Assembly: GCA_022844225.1 (NCBI GenBank)
Contig: JALHMC010000032.1
Span: 1-45,605 of the forward strand
Length of the DNA stretch: 45,605 bases
Direction of reading: 5' to 3'
Source: Hyphomicrobiaceae bacterium
GTDB lineage: Bacteria; Pseudomonadota; Alphaproteobacteria; Rhizobiales; Hyphomicrobiaceae
Shown here: positions 1 through 8,711 of the stretch, piece after piece
Numbering within the stretch: the stretch's first letter is position 1
Layout of the letters: the number at the start of each line of letters is the position of its first letter
Notes under the pieces: model-generated
Told to the model about the DNA's origin: nothing
What the model saw: only the letters and a program-made list of their open reading frames with translations
The model's database searches: none
Translations under genes and position numbers: made by a program

Positions 1-365
1 CCGCGGAACTCCAGGGGAAGCGCCACATTCTCGAGCGCGGTCATGGTCGGAACGAGATGGAACGACTGAAAAACGATGCCGATCGTCTGGCTGCGGATAC
101 GTGCCAGCGCGTCCTCGTCCAATCCAGACAGGGAGTGTCCGGCCACGACGATTTCGCCCCCGGTCGCGCGTTCCAGCCCGCCGATCAGCATCAGCAGTGA
201 GGTCTTGCCGGAGCCCGATGGCCCGACGATCGCGACCGACTGTCCAGGCGGAACCTCCATCGAGATACCTTTCAGGATCTCGACATCGCCAGCACGGCTC
301 GAGAGGGTCAGGTCGACACGGGTGAGTGCGACGACGGGGGCAACCGAAGAATCGTGACCAGGCAA
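1..365 (-). CDS. ABC transporter ATP-binding protein, LolD/YbbA-like (partial)
   Basis: This is the N-terminal 121 residues of an ABC ATPase; the rest runs off the left edge. The Walker A motif GPSGSGKTSLL and a Q-loop segment (VFQSFHLVPTMTALENV) are visible, the latter typical of the LolD/YbbA/MacB group that powers lipoprotein or periplasmic-substrate export through FtsX-like permeases. No ATG is available: an in-frame TGA lies shortly upstream, and the best start is TTG at 365, with GAGGGAG about 8 bases before it. It is divergent from the esterase tesA, the same arrangement as ybbA-tesA in enterobacteria. The signature motif, Walker B and partner permease are outside the window, so the exact subfamily is not proven. 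Confidence 0.9.
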   Translation of the reverse strand, partial: MPGHDSSVAPVVALTRVDLTLSSRAGDVEILKGISMEVPPGQSVAIVGPSGSGKTSLLMLIGGLERATGGEIVVAGHSLSGLDEDALARIRSQTIGIVFQSFHLVPTMTALENVALPLEFR

Positions 366-532
366 ATCAAAGGCTCCCTCTGGTCCGTGAAGGACCGCTC
401 AATCGATCGTTGGACCCGGGCGAGGTCTTGCCGCATTCCCCCGCGATGCTCATTTCAAGTCACGAACGCACACTCGGTGCATCGCGAACGGCGTCAAACC
501 TAACTTCACGACAGGGACAGGGACGTGTGCCT

Positions 533-1210
533 ATGATACTGCGGCTTTCAGGCCAAATGGTGCTCCTGGCTCTCATCGTCAACGTGGCGATCGGCCTCGT
601 TCCGTCGACACTTGCTGCTACGCCCGATCGCCCGGTGCGGATCGTCGCCCTCGGCGACAGCCTAACCGCGGGTTACGGCCTCGGACCCGATGAGGCGCTG
701 CCGGCCGTGCTCGAGCGACTCATGAAGGCGACGGGAAAGACGGTCGAGATCCAAAACGCTGGCGTTTCAGGAGATACGACAGGAGGCGGGCTGGCCCGGC
801 TCGACTGGGCGGTTCCGGAGGGTACCGATGGCGTGATCGTGGCGCTCGGCGCAAATGACATGCTGACGGGCCAAAGTATCGAGCGAGCCCAAAGGAACAT
901 AGATGCCATCCTCGAGCGGCTGAAAGCTCGAAAACTTCCGGTTCTCCTCGCCGGCATGCGCGCCAGCCGAAGTCTCGGCGACGACTACGCGAACGCGTTC
1001 GACAAAATCTATGAAAATCTGGCGCAGAAGCACGGCGTGCTGCTCTATCCGTTCTTGCTGGAGGGTGTGGTGCTGGATCCGAAACTCAATCAACCGGACG
1101 GCATTCATCCGACGGCCGAGGGCGTTCGCCGGATCGCAGAGCGCATGCTACCGTTTGTCGAGAAACTCACAGAGATCGCCACGAAAAGCAGTGTCAGCGC
1201 GGCGAAGTAG
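533..1210 (+). CDS. tesA: Arylesterase / lysophospholipase TesA, SGNH hydrolase
   Basis: Secreted SGNH-family esterase of 225 residues that hydrolyses acyl esters or thioesters, probably in the periplasm. Residues 1-29 form a signal peptide ending near TLAA. Block I is ALGDSLTAGYG with nucleophile Ser43, block II holds a conserved Gly (GVSGDTT), block III is GANDM with Asn108, and block V is DGIHPTAEG with Asp189 and His192. ATG at 533 was chosen because GGACAGGGA precedes it by about 9 bases and the signal peptide begins there; the frame stays open upstream to 326, but that extension lacks signal-peptide character. It is divergent from the ABC ATPase and 36 bases before thpR, so the two may be co-transcribed. 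Confidence 0.93.
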   Translation: MILRLSGQMVLLALIVNVAIGLVPSTLAATPDRPVRIVALGDSLTAGYGLGPDEALPAVLERLMKATGKTVEIQNAGVSGDTTGGGLARLDWAVPEGTDGVIVALGANDMLTGQSIERAQRNIDAILERLKARKLPVLLAGMRASRSLGDDYANAFDKIYENLAQKHGVLLYPFLLEGVVLDPKLNQPDGIHPTAEGVRRIAERMLPFVEKLTEIATKSSVSAAK

Positions 1211-1246
1211 TTCCATATCGCGCAAATAGCCGGGGATCGACGCGAC

Positions 1247-1780
1247 ATGCCGAGACTCTTCGTCGGCCTTGAGCTGCCCGAGATGGTGCGCATGCGCCTG
1301 GGTCTCGTTCGAGGCCCTCTGCCCGGGGCGAAATGGATCGAGCCCGACGACCTGCACCTCACGCTGCGTTTCGTGGGTGATGTGGACAACCCGCAAGCCG
1401 ACGAGCTGGTCGGGTTTCTGGACGGGATCGAGGTGGCCCCGTTCGAAATCATGATTCGGGAAGTCGGCGCCTTCGGGGGCCGCGATCCACGCGTGATCTG
1501 GGCGGGCGTCGAGGCCGGGCCGGAGCTGGACGCCCTGCAGCGGGCAGTCGAGCGGGCCTGCCGGTCGGCGGGTGTCGCGCCGGAGCCACGCTCATTCAAG
1601 GCGCATATCACGCTTGCGCGATTGAAAGGGGCCAGCCCAGATGTCGTGGCGCGCTTCCTTGGTTCGCGGGGGAGCCTGGCGATCGGCCCGATTACGGTCG
1701 ACCGGTTCCTGCTCTATTCGTCGCGCCCGCGCGTCGGTGGCGGCCCATACGTCGTGGAGAACGAATTCCCGCTGGTGTGA
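1247..1780 (+). CDS. thpR: RNA 2',3'-cyclic phosphodiesterase (2'-5' RNA ligase family)
   Basis: Protein of 177 residues in the 2H phosphoesterase superfamily. Both HxTx motifs are present: HLTL at residues 37-40 and HITL at 120-123, at the usual spacing. These histidines form the active site that opens 2',3'-cyclic phosphate ends or, in vitro, joins tRNA halves through a 2'-5' bond. Length matches the cytosolic bacterial ThpR/LigT family. It follows tesA closely and ends 5 bases before the stop codon of a convergent transporter gene. The cellular substrate is not clear for any member of this family, so the name reflects chemistry only. Confidence 0.92.
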   Translation: MPRLFVGLELPEMVRMRLGLVRGPLPGAKWIEPDDLHLTLRFVGDVDNPQADELVGFLDGIEVAPFEIMIREVGAFGGRDPRVIWAGVEAGPELDALQRAVERACRSAGVAPEPRSFKAHITLARLKGASPDVVARFLGSRGSLAIGPITVDRFLLYSSRPRVGGGPYVVENEFPLV

Positions 1781-1785
1781 CACGT

Positions 1786-2688
1786 TCACGAACGGCGGCG
1801 GCGCCCTTCTACGAGAATGTGCCCGACGACGGCTACAAGCACGATCGCACCGCCTGTCAGCGCAAGCGCCTCTGGACGCTCGCCAACGGCGAGCCACACC
1901 CAGGTCGGCGACATGGGGACGTCGAGTGCCATCAGCAGCGCGGCGTGGGCCGACGGTACGCGCGCGATGCCGATCGTCGTCAGGATGAGGCCCAGGCCTT
2001 GCTGCGTGAAGCCGAACAGGGCAAACGTCGCCAGCTCGCTCGTCGTCAGAGACCATTGCGTAACGAACGGGGCCGCGCCCGCACAGCCGATCAGGGCTCC
2101 GATTGCGCCGGTCGGCACCATCGAGACCGTAGCGTGCTTCCTGACCAGGACCGTCTTGACCGCAAACGACAGCGTCATGAGCACCGCAAGCGCATCACCG
2201 AACAAGCCTGATGCCGATAGCCGAAACGAGCTGCCGACGACGAGCGCGGCGCCGGTCAGCGCCAATGCCGAGAACGCCAAAGTCGACGCCGTAGGTCGCT
2301 CGCGGATCAAAAGCCAGGCGATCGCCGCAGTCATGAACGGGCTGATGCCGAAGATGATCGAGTTGTTGGCGACCGTCGTGTACTGCAGCGAGGCGATGAA
2401 GCAGCCCATCGATGCTGCGTTCAGGAACGAGATGGCAACCCCGGCCCGCCCCACGGACCGGAAGGCGGCGAGGGTTCGCGGACCTTCGCGCCAGGCGACG
2501 TAAAGGATCACGATCAGCGCGGTGAAGATGCCGCGCCAAAAAAGGGTGGTCGCTGCGTCCTTGCCCAGGATGCGCACGAAAAGGCCCGCACTCGAGAATG
2601 CCACGGTGCCCGCCACCAGCAGCATGACGCCCGAAGCATAAGTGGCGCTTTCGGCGCGCCTAGCGCTTTCAACGGCATCGGTGCTCAA
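1786..2688 (-). CDS. DMT-superfamily transporter, EamA type
   Basis: Inner-membrane carrier of about 300 residues with two EamA repeats and roughly ten hydrophobic segments, ending in a basic tail (EGRRRRS). Typical features are an FWRG segment after the first helix and PFMTAAIAWLLIRERP in the first repeat. The frame is open to 2796, but the upstream part is Arg/Ala-rich and unlike a transporter N-terminus. TTG at 2688 has GAGGAG about 10 bases upstream and is preferred; ATG at 2625 would cut into the first helix. It is convergent with thpR and divergent from the next SDR. Substrate unknown. It is not closely related by eye to the four-gene DMT array near 37-40 kb. Confidence 0.88.
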   Translation of the reverse strand: MSTDAVESARRAESATYASGVMLLVAGTVAFSSAGLFVRILGKDAATTLFWRGIFTALIVILYVAWREGPRTLAAFRSVGRAGVAISFLNAASMGCFIASLQYTTVANNSIIFGISPFMTAAIAWLLIRERPTASTLAFSALALTGAALVVGSSFRLSASGLFGDALAVLMTLSFAVKTVLVRKHATVSMVPTGAIGALIGCAGAAPFVTQWSLTTSELATFALFGFTQQGLGLILTTIGIARVPSAHAALLMALDVPMSPTWVWLAVGERPEALALTGGAIVLVAVVGHILVEGRRRRS

Positions 2689-2924
2689 AGGGGTTGCACT
2701 CCTCAGTGGCGCTGACGACGCCTGCCTGTGACGCCCCGGTTTCGCATGCGTCGCGCCTCGCGCTTCTGCCCCGGATAACCGGCCGTCGGGCGGCACACTG
2801 GCAGAGACGGATTACCGACGCCATCGGTATGGTTCGCGATGCAGCATGTTCGATGCGACTGACGCGGCGCACCCGTGTGGCTATGGTTTGTCGTCGAAAG
2901 CTGCCCGCCGCCGGGAGATCCGCT

Positions 2925-3698
2925 ATGAATCGCGCACCGTCCAAGCCCGTCGCACTCGTCACGGGGGCCGCATCCGGCATTGGGGCCGCGACCGTGCGAA
3001 AGATCGCCAGCGGCTGTGATGGGCTTGCGTTGCATACGCGCGGGACGAGTTCCGCGAGCCGGGAACGGTTGTCCGCTGTATCAAAGGCTGCGCGGGACGC
3101 CGGAGCAGAGGTGCTGGAGCTTTACGGCGACCTCGCAGAGGCAGGCTCGGCCCTCCACCTCGTCCAGGAGACCATCAGGCGGTTCGGCAGGCTCGACCAC
3201 GTGGTTGCGAACGCCGGCTTCGCCGACCGGCGAAGCACAGCGGATATCACGCGTGCCGATCTCGATCGCTCGTTGGCGACGATGGCCGGGGCGTTCCTTG
3301 AGCTCGCCCAAGGTGCGCGCGATGCGCTGACGCGATCGCCACAGGGACGCGTCGTCTATCTATCCTCGTTCGTGGCGCATCGCTACGCGCAAGGGTCGTT
3401 GTTTCCGGTGTCGGCAGCGGCCAAAGCGGCAGGCGAGGCCCTCATGCGCACTCTAGCGGCCGAACTCGCCGTGTCAGGTGTGACGGTGAACGCGGTGGTG
3501 CCAGGCTATACGAGGAAGGATGGGGGGCACACGGCACTCGGCGCCGATGCGTGGAAGGCCGCAGCCGCCGCGACGCCCCTCGGACGGATCGCCGAGCCGG
3601 ACGACATCGCAGCACTGATCGCCTTCCTTCTCTCGCCGGAAGCGCGCCACATCACGGGACAAGCGATCGCGGTCGACGGCGGGTTATCGCTCGGCTGA
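2925..3698 (+). CDS. SDR-family protein with altered active site
   Basis: Short-chain dehydrogenase/reductase fold of 257 residues. The Rossmann nucleotide-binding motif TGAASGIG (13-20) is intact and the C-terminus has the usual GQAIAVDGG. The catalytic YxxxK is not: the segment reads SAAAK, so Ser163 occupies the Tyr position while Lys167 is kept. The Asn motif reads VANAG instead of NNAG. A Ser (147/148) is at the expected place. This suggests loss of, or a change in, oxidoreductase activity. ATG at 2925 has GGGAGA 7 bases upstream. The gene is divergent from the DMT exporter and has no same-strand partner nearby. Fold assignment is sure; function is not. Confidence 0.87.
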   Translation: MNRAPSKPVALVTGAASGIGAATVRKIASGCDGLALHTRGTSSASRERLSAVSKAARDAGAEVLELYGDLAEAGSALHLVQETIRRFGRLDHVVANAGFADRRSTADITRADLDRSLATMAGAFLELAQGARDALTRSPQGRVVYLSSFVAHRYAQGSLFPVSAAAKAAGEALMRTLAAELAVSGVTVNAVVPGYTRKDGGHTALGADAWKAAAAATPLGRIAEPDDIAALIAFLLSPEARHITGQAIAVDGGLSLG

Positions 3699-3735
3699 AC
3701 CCACTGCTGACGACAGATGGACCTTTCTGTTCGCG

Positions 3736-4287
3736 CTACATCATGCAGCCCATGCCTGTCAGAATATCAGCAGCTTTCTTCTTTTGATCGTCCGTCATTG
3801 CCCCGTACAGAGTCGCGAGCGCGGGCTTCATCTCTTTCAGGGCAGCCAGCCGTGCCTCCATCGTCGTGACATGGGTGTCGAGGCGCTCGACAGGCGACTT
3901 CTCCTGCTCCATGGATTGGCGCATGGTCGCGTGCATGGCCTGCATATTCTCGAGATTCTTGCGGAGTGCAGCCGCGTAGGCATCCCATGCCGTTTTTTGC
4001 GCGTCCGTGATGCCTAATTCCGCCCTCAAGAACGCGAGCCGACCGTCGGCATAGGTTCCGCCATCACCTCCGAACATGGGACAACCACCGCCCATCATGC
4101 CGTAACCCATCCCGCGTTGCATACCGCCGTGGCCCATTCCCCAGCCCATTCCCCAGCCCGGCCCCTTGCCGTCTCGCATCATGCCAGGGCCCATCATGCC
4201 AGGACCTTGCTGGGCGAGCGCCGTCGTCCCGCCGGTAAGCACCGCGACCGTCAGGGCCGCGCTCAGAAACGGATGCAAGGCCACCAT
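3736..4287 (-). CDS. Spy/CpxP-like (LTxxQ) periplasmic protein, Met/Gly/His-rich
   Basis: Predicted periplasmic protein of 183 residues. A signal peptide ends near TTALA-QQ. Residues about 28-75 are rich in Met, Gly and His (repeats such as GPGMM and GMGWGMG), a composition often linked to copper binding. The C-terminal half is helical with two LTxxQ-like segments, ITDAQ and MTDDQ, the hallmark of Spy/CpxP chaperone-like proteins. It ends in GCMM. ATG at 4287 has AAGGA about 9 bases upstream. A perfect 14-base palindrome lies 86 bases upstream, see 4373-4386. A role in envelope or metal stress is an inference from family and composition. Confidence 0.85.
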   Translation of the reverse strand: MVALHPFLSAALTVAVLTGGTTALAQQGPGMMGPGMMRDGKGPGWGMGWGMGHGGMQRGMGYGMMGGGCPMFGGDGGTYADGRLAFLRAELGITDAQKTAWDAYAAALRKNLENMQAMHATMRQSMEQEKSPVERLDTHVTTMEARLAALKEMKPALATLYGAMTDDQKKKAADILTGMGCMM

Positions 4288-4372
4288 TTGCCGATTCCTT
4301 CCATAGTGAGGTCATTGACGGACAAATGCGATTGCCGCCGAGGCAGCATGGTCTTGTCCCGAGCGCGAACTT

Positions 4373-4386
4373 TTGACCGCGGTCAA
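4373..4386. promoter_or_regulatory. Palindrome TTGACCGCGGTCAA, FNR/FixK-like box
   Basis: Perfect 14-base palindrome of the form TTGAC-N4-GTCAA, which differs from the FNR/FixK consensus TTGAT-N4-ATCAA by one symmetric base per half-site. It sits in the divergent region between the Spy-like gene (86 bases from its start) and the SDR at 4495 (109 bases from its start), a sensible place for a Crp/Fnr-family regulator. Binding is inferred only. Confidence 0.5.
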
Positions 4387-4494
4387 TGAGTCAGGGGCCG
4401 GGACTGCAATTTGCGGCCACGCATGTTGACCATCGGGACCAACGCACCAACTCTGTCCGAGTTCCTACTTACTGGCGGACAAAGGAGATCCTCG

Positions 4495-5265
4495 ATGAGG
4501 CTCAAAGGAAAGAGTGCCCTCGTGACCGGAGCCGGCGGGGGACTCGGCGGTGCGATCGCGCGGCGTTTCGCGGACGAAGGCGCAGCGGTGCTGTGCACGG
4601 ACCGGGATCTCGCCAAGGCGCAAGTGACAGCCAAGGCCATCACCGCGGCCGGTGGGACGGCGATCGCTTTCCGTGCGGACGTGGCCGTAGCGGCCGAGTG
4701 CGAGGCGCAGGTCGAGGAAGCCGTGCGACGCCACGGGCGGATCGACATCCTGGTCAACAACGCCGGGATCGGCATGCACAAGCTGGCGCTCGACACCAGC
4801 CTGGAGGATTGGGAGCGCGTCATGCGCATCAATCTGACAGGCTCGTTCCTGACGGCGAAGGCTGCAGCGAAACACATGGTCGCCCAGGGCGGCGGGCGGA
4901 TCGTACAAATCGGATCGATCTCAGGGCAGCGCGGCAACATGGGTGGTATCGCCTACGGCGCCTCTAAGGCGGCCGTTATGCACGTCTGCAAGGTGCTGGC
5001 GGTGGAGCTTTCGAGCAAGGGGGTCATGGTGAATGCGATCGCGCCCGGCCCGATCGAGACGGGGATCAGCGTGCACGGGCCGTCGCGGAAGCAGAATTAC
5101 CTGAGCCGCATTCCGACGGGGGCCTACGGCACGGTCGAGGCGGTCGCTAACGCGGCGCTCTATCTCGCATCCGACGAGAGCCAGTGGGTGACTGGGCACG
5201 TGCTCAACGTCGATGGCGGCTACGGCGCGGCCGGGCTGGCGTACGATCCGAGTGAGATCGGGTAG
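4495..5265 (+). CDS. SDR-family NAD(P)-dependent oxidoreductase
   Basis: Classical short-chain dehydrogenase of 256 residues. Cofactor motif TGAGGGLG (11-18), NNAG at 88-91, catalytic Ser in the 141-143 region, and YGASK with Tyr154 and Lys158 are all present, as is the C-terminal VLNVDGGYGA. Asp at the end of beta strand 2 (CTDRD, residues 34-38) favours NAD over NADP. Such enzymes interconvert hydroxyl and keto groups; 3-oxoacyl reductase or sugar/polyol dehydrogenase activity is possible but not decided. ATG at 4495 is preceded by AAAGGAGA; the open frame to 4411 has no better start. Single gene, convergent with gcdH. Confidence 0.92.
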   Translation: MRLKGKSALVTGAGGGLGGAIARRFADEGAAVLCTDRDLAKAQVTAKAITAAGGTAIAFRADVAVAAECEAQVEEAVRRHGRIDILVNNAGIGMHKLALDTSLEDWERVMRINLTGSFLTAKAAAKHMVAQGGGRIVQIGSISGQRGNMGGIAYGASKAAVMHVCKVLAVELSSKGVMVNAIAPGPIETGISVHGPSRKQNYLSRIPTGAYGTVEAVANAALYLASDESQWVTGHVLNVDGGYGAAGLAYDPSEIG

Positions 5266-5313
5266 ATCTCGCGCAGGACGGATTGCCAAGGCAATTAGCG
5301 CCGGACGCTCACC

Positions 5314-5356
5314 CACCCGCGCCCCCTCCTATGAAGGGGAGAGGGAAGGGGCGGAG
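5314..5356. repeat. GC-rich REP-like imperfect inverted repeat
   Basis: The 139-base gap between two convergent genes holds a C-rich run (GCCCCCTCC) followed, after a few AT-rich bases, by a G-rich run (GGGGAGAGGGAAGGGGCGG). It can fold imperfectly and resembles the C-rich/G-rich extragenic palindromes common in proteobacteria. It may end transcription from both sides. Copy number elsewhere cannot be seen here. Confidence 0.4.
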
Positions 5357-5404
5357 AGATATGAGGTTCCTGGTATTCGGCTGTTGCCAATGGGCTGGAG
5401 CCGC

Positions 5405-6613
<1,209 letters not shown>

Positions 6614-6684
6614 GTTGCCTGCTCGCTTGTTGGCCGGCAGGCCCGCGCCTGAGCGCTGCCGGATTCATGGGGTCTGCAGGGTTC

Positions 6685-7425
6685 CTACTGCGCGATGAAG
6701 CCGCCGTCGACGACGATCTCTGCCCCCGAGATGTAGGAGGCCTCGTCGGAGGCCAGGAACAGGTTGGCGTTGGCGACCTCGTCGACCTCGCCGAAGCGGC
6801 CCATCGGTATGGCCTTGAGGACACGCGCCCTGACCTCGGGATCGGCGCTCATCTGCGATGTGCGCATCGGCGGCATGACGCCCGGGTGGACCGAATTGAC
6901 GCGAATGTTGTCGCGACCAAACTGGACGGCGGCTGCCTTCGACATGGTGCGAACCGCGCCCTTGGCGGCGTTGTAGCCCATGTGCACGAAACTCTGGCCA
7001 GCGATGCCGGAGATCGAGGAAATGTTGACGATGGAGCCCTTCTTAGCCTTCTGCATCTCGGGGATGACGGCCCGCATGCCGAGGAAGACGCCCTTGGCAT
7101 TGATCTCCATCTGCTGATCCCAAGTCTTCATCGAGAAGCGGTCGGGATCGGAGCCTGAGACACCGGCGTTGTTGATCAGGATGTCGACCTTGCCATGCGC
7201 CTTCAGCGTATCCGCGACGACACGCTCCCAGTCGGCCTCCTTGGAAACATCGAGGTGCATGAAGGTGGCGCGGTTGCCGATCTCGCGGGCGACCATCTGG
7301 CCGTCGGCGTCGTTCATATCCGTCAGAATGACGAACGCGCCCTCGCGCGCGAAGATGCGGGCCGTGGCAGCCCCCATCCCGGACGCTGCGCCGGTCACAA
7401 TCGCCACCTTGTCCTTCAGTCGCAT
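6685..7425 (-). CDS. SDR-family oxidoreductase (3-oxoacyl reductase-like)
   Basis: Classical SDR of 246 residues with every core motif: TGAASGMG at 11-18, NNAG at 85-88, Ser in ISSISG, YNAAK with Tyr151 and Lys155, and the C-terminal GAEIVVDGGFIAQ. Asp36 after beta strand 2 (LTDMND) points to NAD(H). ATG at 7425 is preceded by GGAGGAAA at good spacing, which rules out the longer open frame to 7494. It lies between the isochorismatase-like gene (28 bases) and gcdH (71 bases), all on the minus strand. The context suggests oxidation of a hydroxyacyl or hydroxyacid intermediate, but the substrate is not known. Confidence 0.93.
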   Translation of the reverse strand: MRLKDKVAIVTGAASGMGAATARIFAREGAFVILTDMNDADGQMVAREIGNRATFMHLDVSKEADWERVVADTLKAHGKVDILINNAGVSGSDPDRFSMKTWDQQMEINAKGVFLGMRAVIPEMQKAKKGSIVNISSISGIAGQSFVHMGYNAAKGAVRTMSKAAAVQFGRDNIRVNSVHPGVMPPMRTSQMSADPEVRARVLKAIPMGRFGEVDEVANANLFLASDEASYISGAEIVVDGGFIAQ

Positions 7426-7453
7426 GTGGTTTCCTCCGATTTCGAAAGGCTTG

Positions 7454-8008
7454 TTATTTGATGAGCCGGATGAGGTCCTTGAACGCGGGGTCATCGCCGC
7501 GCTCGAGCCATTCGAAGGCGATCATCTCGTGGGTGACGATGGCGGCCCCCGCAGCGCGGAATCTCTCAACGGCCAGATCGCGCACTCTGGCATCCCGCGA
7601 CCCGACAGCATCGGCGACGACGAGGACATTGCAATTTTCCGATCGGAGATCGAGAACGGTCTGGCCGACGCAGACGTGCGCTTCCATACCGGCCACGACG
7701 ATCTGGTCGCGGCCGCTGCGACACAGATGTTCGATCCGATCGCGGATCGCATCGTCGCGCCAACAGGAGAAGGCGATTTTCTCGAAGCAGGGCGTCTTGT
7801 TGCCGGCCGCATCACGCAGCGATGCAACGGTCGCGCCGAGGCCCTTTGGATAGTGCTCGGTCAGCGTGACGGGCACTTCGAGCCGTCGTGCGTAGCGGAC
7901 AAGCCGCTCGCAATTGGTTACCGCCGCCTCGCTTTCGACGACGTGCGGTGCCAGTTTTTCCTGGACGTCAATGACCAGCAACTGCGCGCGATGGCGCTCC
8001 GCAAGCAT
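7454..8008 (-). CDS. Isochorismatase-family cysteine hydrolase
   Basis: Hydrolase of 184 residues with the isochorismatase-like fold. The catalytic triad is visible: Asp14 in LLVIDVQEK, Lys77 in FEKIAFS, and Cys113 in GMEAHVCV, preceded by the usual cis-peptide region. Members cleave amides (nicotinamide, N-carbamoyl compounds) or vinyl ethers; size and the EAHVCV motif fit the stand-alone YcaC-like hydrolases rather than EntB. ATG at 8008 has GGAGCC upstream. First gene of a probable three-gene unit with an SDR and gcdH. Substrate not assignable. Confidence 0.9.
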   Translation of the reverse strand: MLAERHRAQLLVIDVQEKLAPHVVESEAAVTNCERLVRYARRLEVPVTLTEHYPKGLGATVASLRDAAGNKTPCFEKIAFSCWRDDAIRDRIEHLCRSGRDQIVVAGMEAHVCVGQTVLDLRSENCNVLVVADAVGSRDARVRDLAVERFRAAGAAIVTHEMIAFEWLERGDDPAFKDLIRLIK

Positions 8009-8130
8009 AGGGTGGCTCCATTCTGGACCCCGACCCTAGCCGTTATCGCACTCGCAGGGCAAACGGATCGCACGGGCGCATCGACGAACAAGTCTGTGCA
8101 ACCGCGCGGTCAGTTCGCGTCCCGCAGGTG

Positions 8131-8334
8131 TCAGTTGTGCTCGGCGTGGCGCAGAGCGATCTCGGCCGCCTGGACTGGATCGGCGCCTTGCCCGACGCGA
8201 GCTAAATACTCGTTTCGCGCGCGCAAACCCTCACCGACCGCGCCAAACACATCCGCCAGAAGTCGCTTGGTGGAGCCCGCAAAACCTTCGGCTGAGTTGA
8301 CGGCGTGCGAACTTGAAGCTGCTTTGGTTGCCAT
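8131..8334 (-). CDS. Small hypothetical protein, 67 residues
   Basis: Possible small protein of 67 residues, mainly Ala-rich amphipathic helix with alternating charged residues (ADVFGAVGEGLRARNEYL, AAEIALRHAE). No domain was recognised. There is no strong Shine-Dalgarno sequence; GAGATGAGA lies about 10 bases upstream. It stands 122 bases upstream of the isochorismatase-like gene on the same strand. Two other open frames overlap it on the same strand, but their composition (Cys, Trp and Arg scattered) is less protein-like. It could be a false call. Confidence 0.45.
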   Translation of the reverse strand: MATKAASSSHAVNSAEGFAGSTKRLLADVFGAVGEGLRARNEYLARVGQGADPVQAAEIALRHAEHN

Positions 8335-8711
8335 TGATCAATCTCATCTCTGAGGCGGTGGCTATTTCGCCATCCCGTGGGGCGATTCGTGTCGCCTTGC
8401 TCGTGGACTGAACATGAGTCCGGAAGGCAGATTCCGCAACGCACAATGGAACAAACTAGGCATGCCGTTCTTGCATAGCTCTCTCAATGATTTGTTTCTA
8501 CAAAGACAATATCGCTCAATGCTCATGCCTGCGCGAGGCTCATGATCAGGGTTTCGCGAGTGCGAAGACACGGCACAAAACAGGACGAACCAATCGGGCC
8601 CGATGACGGACATGCTTGGCTCGCTTTATCTCGGCCCCGAACCGGACTAAGGGCTGGGCGTGCACCGCAGCAGAAGGCGCTGCGGGAGCCGCTATAGCCA
8701 AGGGTGGTTCC
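8335..8711. other. Intergenic region, no credible gene
   Basis: These 377 bases lie between the small hypothetical gene and the epimerase. Roughly 8440-8530 is clearly less GC-rich than its surroundings, which suits promoters for either side. Open frames here read as random, and I see no RNA gene or convincing terminator. The start of the gap holds a short ATTGATCAAT palindrome at the small gene's start codon. Confidence 0.4.

Noticed and set aside
8362..8613. 83-codon minus-strand frame between the small gene and the epimerase
   Set aside because: Scattered Cys/Trp/His composition, no start-site support and no domain.
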